DNA of 64,000 nucleotides. Source: Marinilabilia salmonicolor JCM 21150. GTDB taxonomy: Bacteria > Bacteroidota > Bacteroidia > Bacteroidales > Marinilabiliaceae. The position numbers and the translations under genes were made by a program. Shown one piece after another: positions 27,045-35,611 of the stretch. The DNA is taken from the NCBI RefSeq assembly GCF_000259075.1, contig NZ_AJKI01000056.1, forward strand, positions 1 through 64,000, given 5' to 3'. The notes beneath the pieces were generated by a model, which saw only the letters and a program-made list of their open reading frames with translations, ran no database searches and was not told where the DNA came from. Numbering within the stretch: the first letter of the stretch is position 1; every line of letters begins with the position of its first letter.

Positions 27045-27785
27045 ATGTACAAAGTTGTAATTGTTGATGATGAACCCGGTGCATTAGCCGTTTTAAGCAA
27101 AATGGTAAATGATTTTTTTAATTTTGAAGTCATCGGGAAATTTTCTTCCCCTGAAAATCTGGTCGATGAACTGGCCATATTAAGACCGGACATTCTTTTT
27201 CTGGACATTCACCTGGGCACAAGATCGGGAGTGGATATCGCCAAAGAATTATACAAAAACCGTTGTACTACCCAGATTGTTTTTGTATCCGCCTATGACC
27301 AATATGCCCTTAAAGCGTTTGAATACAACATTATTGATTACATTCTAAAGCCCGTAAGCCCTGATCGTTTACAAAAATGCATAGAAAAAATTGAAAAAAC
27401 GTTTGCTTCACGGAGCAATGAGCAACCATTAACGGAAAACATCAGCGCTCAAAAAGAGCATCAACTCATCCGATTCAATACACAATCCGGATTTTTACTG
27501 GTAAACCCAAAGGATATTGTTTTTTTAGAAGCCGATCATGTTTATACCAAAATTGTAATGGAAAAAGAGAGCGACCATTACGTAGCTCAGAACATAGGAA
27601 AAATTCTGGCTACCATCAATTCAGAAGACTTTGTCAGAATTTCCCGTTCGCATGTGATTAATACTACCTTTTTGAGAGAAGTCAACCGCACCCAGAAAAA
27701 ATGCATCATGTACAACGGTGCTTCAGAGGTGGGATTAAGCATCTCCAAATCGGGGATGAAAGTATTGGAAGAATACTTTGGGTAA
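27045..27785 (+). CDS. LytTR-family response regulator
   Basis: 246 aa. The receiver domain (1-120) has DDE at 8-10 and phospho-acceptor Asp54 (LFLDIHLGTRSG). The LytTR DNA-binding domain (about 140-245) has FLEADHVYTKIVM and RISRSHVINTTFLREVNR. LytTR regulators bind pairs of 9-bp repeats about 21 bp apart. Such a pair lies only 24 bp after this gene's stop (27809-27842), upstream of two RNA candidates. The gene is second in the LytTR operon, and its cognate kinase is not in the window. Confidence 0.93.
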   Translation: MYKVVIVDDEPGALAVLSKMVNDFFNFEVIGKFSSPENLVDELAILRPDILFLDIHLGTRSGVDIAKELYKNRCTTQIVFVSAYDQYALKAFEYNIIDYILKPVSPDRLQKCIEKIEKTFASRSNEQPLTENISAQKEHQLIRFNTQSGFLLVNPKDIVFLEADHVYTKIVMEKESDHYVAQNIGKILATINSEDFVRISRSHVINTTFLREVNRTQKKCIMYNGASEVGLSISKSGMKVLEEYFG

Positions 27786-27808
27786 AATTCATTCGTTGTG
27801 CCAAACCT

Positions 27809-27842
27809 GCCATTCAGAAAAAGAACCACGCCATTCAGAAAA
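27809..27842 (+). promoter_or_regulatory. LytTR-type operator (direct repeat, 21-bp period)
   Basis: GCCATTCAGAAAA occurs at 27809-27821 and again, exactly, at 27830-27842. GCCATTCA-N13-GCCATTCA resembles the E. coli BtsR/YehT LytTR consensus ACC(G/A)CT(C/T)A-N13-ACC(G/A)CTCA. The second copy ends about 40 bp upstream of a possible -7 element (CATCTTTG, 27881-27888). Confidence 0.6.
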
Positions 27843-27893
27843 CCACTGATTTTTGGCTTTTTTTACTCAAAATAATCTGTCATCTTTGACTCC

Positions 27894-28020
27894 TGTAATG
27901 CAAGAACCCAGCCCTTGAATCCGGACAACCTGCTCATTTCTTTTCTTTCAGAATCCCAATGGGGATTATGGGGGACATGGTCTTAAAGGGAAAGCAGCAA
28001 GTGTTGTCCGGATTTTCTAA
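27894..28020 (+). ncRNA. candidate structured RNA A, downstream of the LytTR site
   Basis: There is no ORF. A 12-bp perfect closing stem, AATCCGGACAAC (27918-27929) with GTTGTCCGGATT (28003-28014), encloses CTGCT/AGCAG (27930-27934, 27993-27997). Inside that lies a pyrimidine/purine stem TTTCTTT/AAAGGGA and an apical hairpin AATCCC-AATG-GGGATT (27952-27967). The closing stem is followed by TTTTCT, which could end transcription. The possible -7 CATCTTTG (27881-27888) places the 5' end near 27894; its -33 box is poor, as expected for an activated promoter. Existence as an RNA is inferred from structure. Confidence 0.5.
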
Positions 28021-28116
28021 TAAACAGTTATTCAGCATACAATTGAATCTGTTCCAATGGCAATAAGCATTATCAGGCTTGATGACTGATAAAAACTATA
28101 AATGGATTTGCAGCAC

Positions 28117-28222
28117 CGCAAGCCCAACCCTAAAAAAAACCGGGTAGTCTTTTGTTTCTTTCTTCTATGTATGTAATGGGGTATAAACATCTTAGCACTA
28201 ACAAAAGCAGCCCGGTTTTTCT
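28117..28222 (+). ncRNA. candidate structured RNA B, tandem to RNA A
   Basis: The closing stem AAAAACCGGG (28135-28144) pairs with CCCGGTTTTT (28211-28220). After a small internal loop, a second stem CTTTTGTT (28149-28156) pairs with AACAAAAG (28200-28207). The T-rich run after the closing stem resembles a terminator. The promoter would be TTG (28079-28081), 21 nt, TGGATTTG (28103-28110). The layout repeats that of RNA A, and both loops contain a pyrimidine run followed by AATGGGG. Confidence 0.45.
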
Positions 28223-28429
28223 TTTCAGATTCATGTAAAGATTCTTACCATATTTTTTCATAAATCAGGCTTAGTTGCCCAGAACCTCTTTTTTCAGATG
28301 CGCATCATTGTGATGATTCGTTTATAAACTCATTCCATTTCTCCCCTGCAAATCTGCCTATTTCCCCCACTCTGGTTACCAAAAAAGCAGAGTACACAAA
28401 AAAGCGAACATTTTCTCTTTCTCAATCCT

Positions 28430-28437
28430 TACCTTTG
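28430..28437 (+). promoter_or_regulatory. -7 element upstream of the ATP-grasp gene
   Basis: TACCTTTG fits TAnnTTTG and lies 26 bp before the ATG at 28464. A matching -33 TTTG is not evident. Confidence 0.45.
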
Positions 28438-28463
28438 CAGTTCAATTCATCAATAGCAAATGT

Positions 28464-29474
28464 ATGGCAGACATTCACAAAACAGGATACAATTTTCAGC
28501 CACTGAAAGGATATGAGCATTTTGAGGCCACAACACAAATTATTCTGAAAGAAATAATTGCCCGCAACCTCCCTTTTGAGATTCTGGATGCCCAAAACAA
28601 CCTCATCGCAGTCAAGCATAACAACAAAGAATACATCATTCACGAAGGCACCATTTCGGATGCCAACAGCCTCATTGCCTATTGGATTTCCAATGACAAA
28701 TGGATGACCAAACAATTTCTGCAAAGGAAGGGGATCAGTCATGCCAAAGGATTCCTTCTCCAATCGGAAGCTGCGTTAAAAAATATAAACGATCTTAAGT
28801 TTCCGTTGGTGGTAAAACCTATGGATACCGACCACGGCATTGCTGTAAGCACCAACCTTGGTAACATTAAAGAAATTCAGAAAGCAGTAAAAAATGCGTT
28901 CAAATACTCAAAAAAAGTAATTATTGAAGAGTATCACCCTGGTCAGGAATACAGATTTCTGGTCATCGATGAGCAGGTACGTGCTATTGCATTCAGGGAA
29001 CCGGCCAACATCACAGGAAACGGAAAAGATACCATTGACAGTCTGATTAAAACAAAAAACCAAAACCGTGGAGATGACTACACCCACCCGCTTCTAAAAA
29101 TAAAAACCGATGAAGAGGTTTTGCGCCACCTTGAAAAACAACATTTATCTTTGCAGTCAGTTCCGGGAAATGGTCAAAAAATATTTCTGAGAAATAACTC
29201 GAACCTGAGTACAGGAGGAGACAGCATTGATGTCACCGACGACTTGCCGGATTTATACAAAGAAGTGGCCATTGAAGCAGCCCAGGCGGCAGGACTCAAA
29301 ATTGCAGGCATCGACATAATCATAAAAAATCCACAGGCAGCCCCTTCCCCACAGAATTACATTGTGGTGGAACTCAATGCCCCGGCAATGCTCTCCATGC
29401 ATGACTTTCCTTACATCGGAAAAAATCGCCAGGTGGAAAAATATGTATTGGATGTCATTTTTAGCTCTAAATAG
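28464..29474 (+). CDS. ATP-grasp ligase, related to the GshF C-terminal domain
   Basis: 336 aa. The ATP-grasp signatures are FPLVVKPMDTDHGIAVSTN (about 112-130), KVIIEEYHPGQEYRFLVID, and the C-terminal metal/phosphate loop AGIDIIIKNP...YIVVELNAPAML. This resembles the glutathione-synthetase half of bifunctional GshF and cyanophycin-synthetase ATP-grasp domains. The next gene encodes glutamate-cysteine ligase, so glutathione synthetase activity (gamma-Glu-Cys + Gly + ATP) is the best inference. A related dipeptide ligase cannot be excluded. The TAG stop uses the first two bases of a MITE; the pre-insertion sequence would have given TAA at the same position. Confidence 0.82.
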   Translation: MADIHKTGYNFQPLKGYEHFEATTQIILKEIIARNLPFEILDAQNNLIAVKHNNKEYIIHEGTISDANSLIAYWISNDKWMTKQFLQRKGISHAKGFLLQSEAALKNINDLKFPLVVKPMDTDHGIAVSTNLGNIKEIQKAVKNAFKYSKKVIIEEYHPGQEYRFLVIDEQVRAIAFREPANITGNGKDTIDSLIKTKNQNRGDDYTHPLLKIKTDEEVLRHLEKQHLSLQSVPGNGQKIFLRNNSNLSTGGDSIDVTDDLPDLYKEVAIEAAQAAGLKIAGIDIIIKNPQAAPSPQNYIVVELNAPAMLSMHDFPYIGKNRQVEKYVLDVIFSSK

Positions 29475-29669
29475 TGCCCGTCTATAAAGTCGGGAAAATT
29501 TGCAAAAAGTCATGTGTCTGGTCAGAAAGTGCCAATTGCAAGGCTTGCGACCGCATGCCGCCTAAAGCTTTAGCGGTGGCGCAAGCCGCAAAAAACGGAG
29601 TTTACTTGGGTAAATGAGTATTTTGGCGGCAAGCGTAACGACGCAAATGGTACTTTATGGACAGACACT
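29473..29669. mobile_element. MITE family A, copy 1
   Basis: 197 bp with terminal inverted repeats AGTGCCCGTCTATAAA / TTTATGGACAGACACT, flanked by AAAT duplications (29469-29472, 29670-29673). It contains an internal near-palindrome around CCTAAAGCTTTAGCGG. No ORF. It lies between the two glutathione genes. Confidence 0.88.
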
Positions 29670-29687
29670 AAATAAACCAATAATTGA

Positions 29688-31049
29688 ATGACAACAATAA
29701 GCGATACCATTATTTTGAATAAACACCAACTCACAGACTATCTGGCACAGGGAAGCAAGAGTCCTGATCAATGGGGGATTGGTACCGAACATGAGAAATT
29801 TCTTTATCGGAAAGACAGTCGTCAACGACTGGGCCACAACACAACCCCGGGAATAAGTCAGGTGATGCAACTGATGGCCAAAGAAGGCTGGACAACCATC
29901 CGGGAAGCCAACAATATCATAGGACTGGAAAAAGACGGGGCTTCTATTACTATTGAACCCGGGGGGCAGTTTGAATTATCAGGGAAAAATTTTCACAACA
30001 TTCATCAAACCTATTGTGAAACCCGCAAACACTTTGAGGATCTGAGCAAGATATGCCAGGAAACAGGTGCTGTAACGCTGGCCCTGGGCTTCGACCCCTT
30101 ATGCTCCAGAAAAGAAATGCAATGGATGCCTAAGGAGCGTTACCGGATTATGAAAGAGTACATGCCCTCCAAAGGTGGATTGGGACTTGATATGATGACA
30201 CGAACAGCCACGATTCAGGTCAACCTCGATTACCAAAATGAACAGGACATGATCCGAAAAATGCGTGTAGGTCAGGCATTGCAGAGCACCGCCACCGCTC
30301 TTTTTGCCAATTCCCCGTTTACAGAAGGCCGCCCAAACGGATATTTGAGTTACCGTGCTCAGGTATGGGAAGATACCGACCCGGATCGATGTGGCTTTCT
30401 ACCTTTCATTTTTGATCAGGATTTTGGTTTTGAACGGTGGGTGGACTACCTGCTGGATGTGCCTATGTATTTTATTCTAAGAGACGGTCAGTACATCGAC
30501 AGTGAAAAGATGACTTTTCGCGCCTTTATGGCAGGAAAACACAAGTTAAGGCCAACCATGGAAGATTGGGAAACACATATCTCCACGGTCTTTCCGGATA
30601 TCAGGTTAAAAAGATTCATCGAGATGCGGGGTGCCGATGCCAGCTGTGTTTCACACATTGCGGCACTTTCTGCCTTTTGGGTCGGACTCCTTTACGATGA
30701 GGATGCCCTCAATGAAAGCTACGAAATCATAAGGCAATGGGATATTGAAACGCTTCGGGAAATGAGATCCGGGGTCCCCAAGCAAGGGCTAAACGCATCA
30801 GCAAAAAACCTGAAAATAAGAGATATTGCACTTCAAATGCTTAGAATATCTGAAACAGGACTCTCACGCCGGTCAAAAAAGCTGGGAATAGAAGATGAAG
30901 GACAATACCTTGTCCCCATCATGGAAATTGCAGAGTCGGGTGTTACTCAGGCCGAAAGACATCTTCAAAAATACAAGACCGAATGGAATGGTGACCTAAG
31001 CCGGCTGATGCAATGCTGGCCACAGGCAGAACCGACTCAAGGAAAGTAA
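29688..31049 (+). CDS. gshA: glutamate-cysteine ligase, plant/alphaproteobacterial type
   Basis: 453 aa, the usual length of this class (about 450). Characteristic stretches are the N-terminal WGIGTEHEKFLYR, the substrate-site IEPGGQFELSG, MTRTATIQVNLDY, and FIEMRGADAS near the C-terminal third. It joins L-Glu and L-Cys using ATP, the first and rate-limiting step of glutathione synthesis. This type differs from the gamma-proteobacterial GshA and from GshF. With the preceding ATP-grasp protein it would complete glutathione synthesis, which is uncommon in anaerobic Bacteroidota. The symbol is by function, not by orthology to E. coli gshA. Confidence 0.92.
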   Translation: MTTISDTIILNKHQLTDYLAQGSKSPDQWGIGTEHEKFLYRKDSRQRLGHNTTPGISQVMQLMAKEGWTTIREANNIIGLEKDGASITIEPGGQFELSGKNFHNIHQTYCETRKHFEDLSKICQETGAVTLALGFDPLCSRKEMQWMPKERYRIMKEYMPSKGGLGLDMMTRTATIQVNLDYQNEQDMIRKMRVGQALQSTATALFANSPFTEGRPNGYLSYRAQVWEDTDPDRCGFLPFIFDQDFGFERWVDYLLDVPMYFILRDGQYIDSEKMTFRAFMAGKHKLRPTMEDWETHISTVFPDIRLKRFIEMRGADASCVSHIAALSAFWVGLLYDEDALNESYEIIRQWDIETLREMRSGVPKQGLNASAKNLKIRDIALQMLRISETGLSRRSKKLGIEDEGQYLVPIMEIAESGVTQAERHLQKYKTEWNGDLSRLMQCWPQAEPTQGK

Positions 31050-31085
31050 GCAGAACCATTGCCAAAAATCAATAAGCAACATTGT

Positions 31086-32825
31086 ATGCGCTCGAAATTA
31101 CTATTTCTGATTAAATACATGCACCGTTTCAGATGGTGGTACACAGGAGGGTTCATTTTCCTGGGACTGACCATCTGGACGTCGGTAACCATTCCTGAGT
31201 TTATTCAAAAAAGCATTGACATCATCTCAGATGGAGAGCCTGCCAGCAGGGATAGCTTCTACCACTATGTATTGATTATTCTGGGTCTGGCATTGGTTTT
31301 GATATTGGTCCGCACCCTTTCCAGGATTCTGTTCTTTGTCCCCGGAAGGCTGATTGAGAAGCAACTAAAAGGAAAAATGTTTCGGAAACTCTCTTCATTT
31401 GGCAAAGATTATTACGACCAAAATAGCACCGGCTCCATCATTTCCCGTATCAACAATGATATCAACGGAGTCCGGATGATAACAGGGTTTGGACTTTTAC
31501 AAACCGGTAATATCATTTTCTCCTTATCGCTGACCCCCTATAAAATGTGGAATTTGTCACCTGCCCTCACCCTCTATTGTGTGATCCCGATGGTGCTGGT
31601 TTTCATTATCGTACGCGTGGGGATGGTTATAATGGTAAAAAACACCCACAGGCGAATGGATGCCCTGCAAAAACTTTCAGGCAAAACCATCTCCTTCCTG
31701 TCGGGCAACAGTGTTATTAAAAGCTACAACATCCATCGATGGGCTGAAGATAAGGTTGAAAAAGAGAATGTGTCGTTGTTCAAATACACCATGCGCATTA
31801 CATGGATTCGGTCCTTCATTATTCCGTTACTGGGCAACCTGGAACAGATTCTTAAAATTGTGGTTCTGTTCGTGGGCGGTTTGTATGTCATCGAAGGCAA
31901 ATTCACCCTTGGTCAACTCACCGAATACATCGCCTATTCAGCCCTCCTGACACAACCTGTCATGGGTTTGGGCTGGGTCCTTACCGTATTCCAGCAGGGA
32001 TTTGTAGGGATTTCCAGTCTTCAGACCATCATGGACCGCACAGGAACCGATGACAACAAAAAACCGTTACCTGCAGAACACCAAAAAAACCTGTTCCAAA
32101 AAAGCATCACCTTCAAAAACCTCACTTACACTTATCACAATGGTGAGCATCCCACACTCAAAAACATTTCGTTTAGCATTAAACCAGGACAGGTAGTTGG
32201 CATAACCGGAAAAGTAGGAGCAGGCAAAACCACCCTTGTCAATCTTATTAACGGCTATCTCCGCCCAAGCCCGGGCCAGCTCTTTTTTGATGAGATGGAT
32301 GCCGCGAATCTGCATGCCGAAGACATCCGCACTGTGGCAAAAACTGTAACACAGGAAGTCTTTCTTTTCTCAGACAGCATCCGAAACAACATCACTTTCG
32401 GTGCAAAAAAAGCCAACCACACCAACCTCTTTGAGGATGTAATTTTTAAGAGTGCTTTTGCGGATGAACTGGCCCGCTTTCCCAAACAAGAAGAAACCCT
32501 GGTCGGAGAAAAAGGAATTATGCTTTCCGGAGGCCAAAAACAGCGCATCAGCCTCGCCCGCTCCCTCTATACTCCCAGTAAACTGCTTATCCTCGATGAT
32601 GTATTCTCCGCTGTAGATACCGATACAGAACGTTTTTTAATAAAACAGATTTTTGAACAGCATCCTGCAGAAAGTTTACTGGTGGTATCGAACCGGACCA
32701 GTGTACTGGAAAAAACAGACTTCACCATTGTGCTGGAAGAGGGCCGGATTGAAGCCATGGGAACACATAAAGAACTGATCAAAAAATCGAATTTTTACCG
32801 GGAAACCTGGGAGTTGCAGAAATGA
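31086..32825 (+). CDS. heterodimeric ABC exporter, subunit 1 (degenerate catalytic site)
   Basis: 579 aa from the ATG at 31086; a TTG nine codons upstream is the alternative. Six transmembrane helices (about 10-300) precede a nucleotide-binding domain with Walker A GKVGAGKTT, signature LSGGQ and Walker B LLILDDV. In Walker B, Asp replaces the catalytic Glu. This is the degenerate-site half of a heterodimeric exporter of the BmrC/D or TM287/288 kind. It begins 36 nt after the glutamate-cysteine ligase stop and runs into subunit 2, so it may share that operon. The substrate is unknown; thiol export is only suggested by context. Confidence 0.92.
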   Translation: MRSKLLFLIKYMHRFRWWYTGGFIFLGLTIWTSVTIPEFIQKSIDIISDGEPASRDSFYHYVLIILGLALVLILVRTLSRILFFVPGRLIEKQLKGKMFRKLSSFGKDYYDQNSTGSIISRINNDINGVRMITGFGLLQTGNIIFSLSLTPYKMWNLSPALTLYCVIPMVLVFIIVRVGMVIMVKNTHRRMDALQKLSGKTISFLSGNSVIKSYNIHRWAEDKVEKENVSLFKYTMRITWIRSFIIPLLGNLEQILKIVVLFVGGLYVIEGKFTLGQLTEYIAYSALLTQPVMGLGWVLTVFQQGFVGISSLQTIMDRTGTDDNKKPLPAEHQKNLFQKSITFKNLTYTYHNGEHPTLKNISFSIKPGQVVGITGKVGAGKTTLVNLINGYLRPSPGQLFFDEMDAANLHAEDIRTVAKTVTQEVFLFSDSIRNNITFGAKKANHTNLFEDVIFKSAFADELARFPKQEETLVGEKGIMLSGGQKQRISLARSLYTPSKLLILDDVFSAVDTDTERFLIKQIFEQHPAESLLVVSNRTSVLEKTDFTIVLEEGRIEAMGTHKELIKKSNFYRETWELQK

Positions 32826-32867
32826 GAGATCGAGGAATAAGGGTTGAGTAAAATAGAAAATTGTACT

Positions 32868-34634
32868 ATGGCCAAATTATTATCAAATAAAGACTGGAGC
32901 CTGATCAAAAAATTCGGACGTTATTTTGTTCCACATAAAAAATGGCTCATTGTCAGCTTATCATCCATCCCTGTCACCACGACAGCAAGTATTTTGTTTT
33001 TATGGTTGGTAGAACGCATTATCGACGACTATATCGTTCCCGGTGACATCACAGGACTGAAGACTTTTGCGATGCTGCTTGCCGGAGTTTTGTTGCTAAA
33101 CCTTCTTTTTGACGGCTTGTACAGCTACACCTTTTCTAAAGCAGGCGGACTGGCCATTGTGGATATGCGACGTGAATTGTTTGGCAAAGCCATCCGGTTC
33201 CCCATGCGTTACTACGACAAACACCCCATCGGGGTTACCCTCAGCCGGCTTACCAGCGATATGGAATCTATCAGTGAATCCTTTGCAGCAGGAATTCTGG
33301 GACTTTTATCAGAAAGCATTAAAACAACCGCCCTGATTGGTTACCTGTTTTACCTCAACTGGCGTTTAACGTTGGTTTTACTAATAGTAGTGCCATTAAT
33401 TGTTCTGGTAATGCGATATCTGCGAAGAAAAATAAGAGCAGCCTTCGATGAATCGCGCACAAGTCTGGCCAAATCAGCCGCTTATCTTCAGGAATCGCTG
33501 AACGGAATGAAAACCATTCAGCTTTACAATGCGGAGAATGAAGCTTGGGACAAATACAACAACCTCAACCAAACTTATTGCAATGCCCAGAATCGCTCCA
33601 ATGTTTACGATTCGGCATTGTACTCCATTGTGGAAGGCATCACCTCGGTGGCCACAGCAATGGTGTTGTTTTACGGCGCCATTCAGGTGTGGGACTACGG
33701 CTACACTATGGGAGTCCTGGTGGTTTTCATTACCACTCTTGGGCGTTTGTTCATTCCTGTACGACAGTTTGCCCAGCAAATATCAACTATTCAGAGGGCC
33801 CTTTCGGCGTTAGACCACATCAGTCACCTTTTTGAACAGGAAACAGAAGAGGATGGTAAGGAAACAGGAAAAGAAGCACCCTCTGAACTAAAGGAAATAC
33901 GTTTTGAGAATGTTTCATTCCGCTACACTGAAGATGCTCCCGATGTACTAAAGAACATCTCATTTACCCTCCGGAAAGGCGACCGAATTGCGCTGGTTGG
34001 CACTACCGGATCAGGTAAGTCCACCATTATCCGACTGCTAACCAAGACTTATACCGGGTACCGCGGGTCCATCAAAATAAACGGTAAAGAGCTGAAAGAT
34101 ATTCCCCTGGCAGAAATCAGGAATATGATGTCGCTGATGCAACAGGACATCTTTATGTTCAACGACTCCATCCGGTTCAACATCGCTCTGGGCCGTGAAT
34201 ACCTGACAGAAGAAGACATCCGGAAAGCAGCCTCTTTTGTTTATGCTGATCACTTTATCAATCAGTTACCCGGAAAAATGGAGTATGTCATTCAGGACAA
34301 TGGCGACAACCTTTCCAAAGGGCAGGGCCAGCTCATCTCATTTGCCCGTGCCATCAGTGGAAACAATGAACTCATCATTCTGGATGAGGCTACCAGTGCG
34401 GTTGACTCTCTGACAGAAAACTACATCCAGAAAGCCATAGAAAATATTTTCTCCTCACGCACGGTCATTGCCGTAGCACACCGGCTAAGTACCATCAAGC
34501 ACAGTGATCAGATTCTGGTTCTGGAACAAGGCCAAATCATTGAACGCGGCAACCACGATGAACTTGTCAGTCAGGGAGGTAAATATGCCGGACTGGTAAA
34601 AACATGGGAGGAGAAGAAATCAGATGCATCTTAA
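32868..34634 (+). CDS. heterodimeric ABC exporter, subunit 2 (catalytic site)
   Basis: 588 aa from the ATG at 32868, eight codons after an in-frame TTG that is less likely. It has a six-helix exporter domain. The nucleotide-binding domain has Walker A GTTGSGKST, signature LSKGQ (degenerate) and Walker B LIILDEATS with the catalytic Glu. Combined with subunit 1, one composite site has consensus LSGGQ plus Glu, and the other has LSKGQ plus Asp. This is the classic asymmetric pair, so the two proteins almost certainly form one transporter. The gap to subunit 1 is 42 nt. Confidence 0.93.
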   Translation: MAKLLSNKDWSLIKKFGRYFVPHKKWLIVSLSSIPVTTTASILFLWLVERIIDDYIVPGDITGLKTFAMLLAGVLLLNLLFDGLYSYTFSKAGGLAIVDMRRELFGKAIRFPMRYYDKHPIGVTLSRLTSDMESISESFAAGILGLLSESIKTTALIGYLFYLNWRLTLVLLIVVPLIVLVMRYLRRKIRAAFDESRTSLAKSAAYLQESLNGMKTIQLYNAENEAWDKYNNLNQTYCNAQNRSNVYDSALYSIVEGITSVATAMVLFYGAIQVWDYGYTMGVLVVFITTLGRLFIPVRQFAQQISTIQRALSALDHISHLFEQETEEDGKETGKEAPSELKEIRFENVSFRYTEDAPDVLKNISFTLRKGDRIALVGTTGSGKSTIIRLLTKTYTGYRGSIKINGKELKDIPLAEIRNMMSLMQQDIFMFNDSIRFNIALGREYLTEEDIRKAASFVYADHFINQLPGKMEYVIQDNGDNLSKGQGQLISFARAISGNNELIILDEATSAVDSLTENYIQKAIENIFSSRTVIAVAHRLSTIKHSDQILVLEQGQIIERGNHDELVSQGGKYAGLVKTWEEKKSDAS

Positions 34635-34712
34635 GCGGAATAGACCCACTCCAATTTTTTTTTATGGATAATTCCACTATATTGTAACCAGAAAACCAAA
34701 ATTATATTTACG

Positions 34713-35102
34713 ATGGCAGACAATTTAGAAAAAATTGAGCTTGAGTACATTCTCAACACCTCGCCGGCAATTCTTTTCAACCGGCTGGCCACCCCCAGTG
34801 GCCTTTCAGAGTGGTTTGCCGACAATGTAAATGTAAAAGGAAAAATTTTTACATTTATATGGGAAGGAAGTGAACAACAAGCCGAACAAACCCTGCGCAA
34901 AGAAAACAAAATGGTCAGGTATCAGTGGTTGGATGAAGGGATGGAAGACATCTGGTTTGAATTCGACATCAATGTGGATGAACTTACCGGAGATGTGGCG
35001 CTGATTATCACCGACAATGTGGAGCCCGAAGATAAAGAAGACACCATTGAGCTTTGGGATCAACAAGTAGATGTTTTGAAACACGGACTGGGTTCATCCT
35101 GA
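34713..35102 (+). CDS. START-like domain protein
   Basis: 129 aa. The sequence fits the small SRPBCC/START-like fold found as a single-domain protein across Bacteroidota: LNTSPAILFNRLATPSGLSEWFADNV, an amphipathic central sheet, and a C-terminal helix LWDQQVDVLKHGLG. It has no catalytic motif and no signal peptide, and its function is unknown. The likely original terminator (35612-35651) is now about 500 bp away because two MITEs inserted in the 3' region. Confidence 0.78.
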   Translation: MADNLEKIELEYILNTSPAILFNRLATPSGLSEWFADNVNVKGKIFTFIWEGSEQQAEQTLRKENKMVRYQWLDEGMEDIWFEFDINVDELTGDVALIITDNVEPEDKEDTIELWDQQVDVLKHGLGSS

Positions 35103-35167
35103 CTTAACAACTTATCGAACAACAACATAAAAGAGGAGCATTACGACTTTTACCTCTGTTATTAAGT

Positions 35168-35309
35168 AGTATTTGTCTATACAGCATTGTTGCTCAAAAT
35201 CTAAATCCTCAAACACATTAGCATTCTGCAGTTTAGACTTCTCACACGCCTTGAATTTGAACTTTCTATTTCAAACACGCGAAAAACGCTTAGTTTATGG
35301 ACCGCTTCT
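35168..35309. mobile_element. MITE family B, copy 1
   Basis: 142 bp, starting AGTATTTGTCTATA and ending ATAAACTAAGC-type sequence read inward, flanked by AAGT on both sides. It is the most diverged of the three family B copies. It directly abuts family A copy 2, sharing the middle AAGT. Confidence 0.85.
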
Positions 35310-35313
35310 AAGT

Positions 35314-35477
35314 AGTGCCTTTCCATAAACTAAGCAATGTTTGTTTTTAGTCATGTGTCTGGTCAGAAAGTGCCAGTTGCAAGCCTTGCGAAGCCGCCAA
35401 AAACGGAGTTTACTTGGGTAAATAAGTATTTTGGCGGCAAGCATAACGAAGCAAATGGTACTTTATGGACAGACTCT
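35314..35477. mobile_element. MITE family A, copy 2 (internally shortened)
   Basis: 164 bp, ends AGTGCCTTTCCATAAA / TTTATGGACAGACTCT, flanked by AAGT. Compared with copies 1 and 3 it lacks about 33 bp of the internal near-palindrome. Confidence 0.88.
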
Positions 35478-35611
35478 AAGTAGTTTTCCTGATTGTGTTT
35501 GATAAACCCAACCTGTTCTTCAACGATTTGGAAGAATCTCTGAGAATAGAAGACTTGTATTCAAATTATCTACAAAGCAGGCTGAAAAATACTACTTGTT
35601 TCATTAACTTT

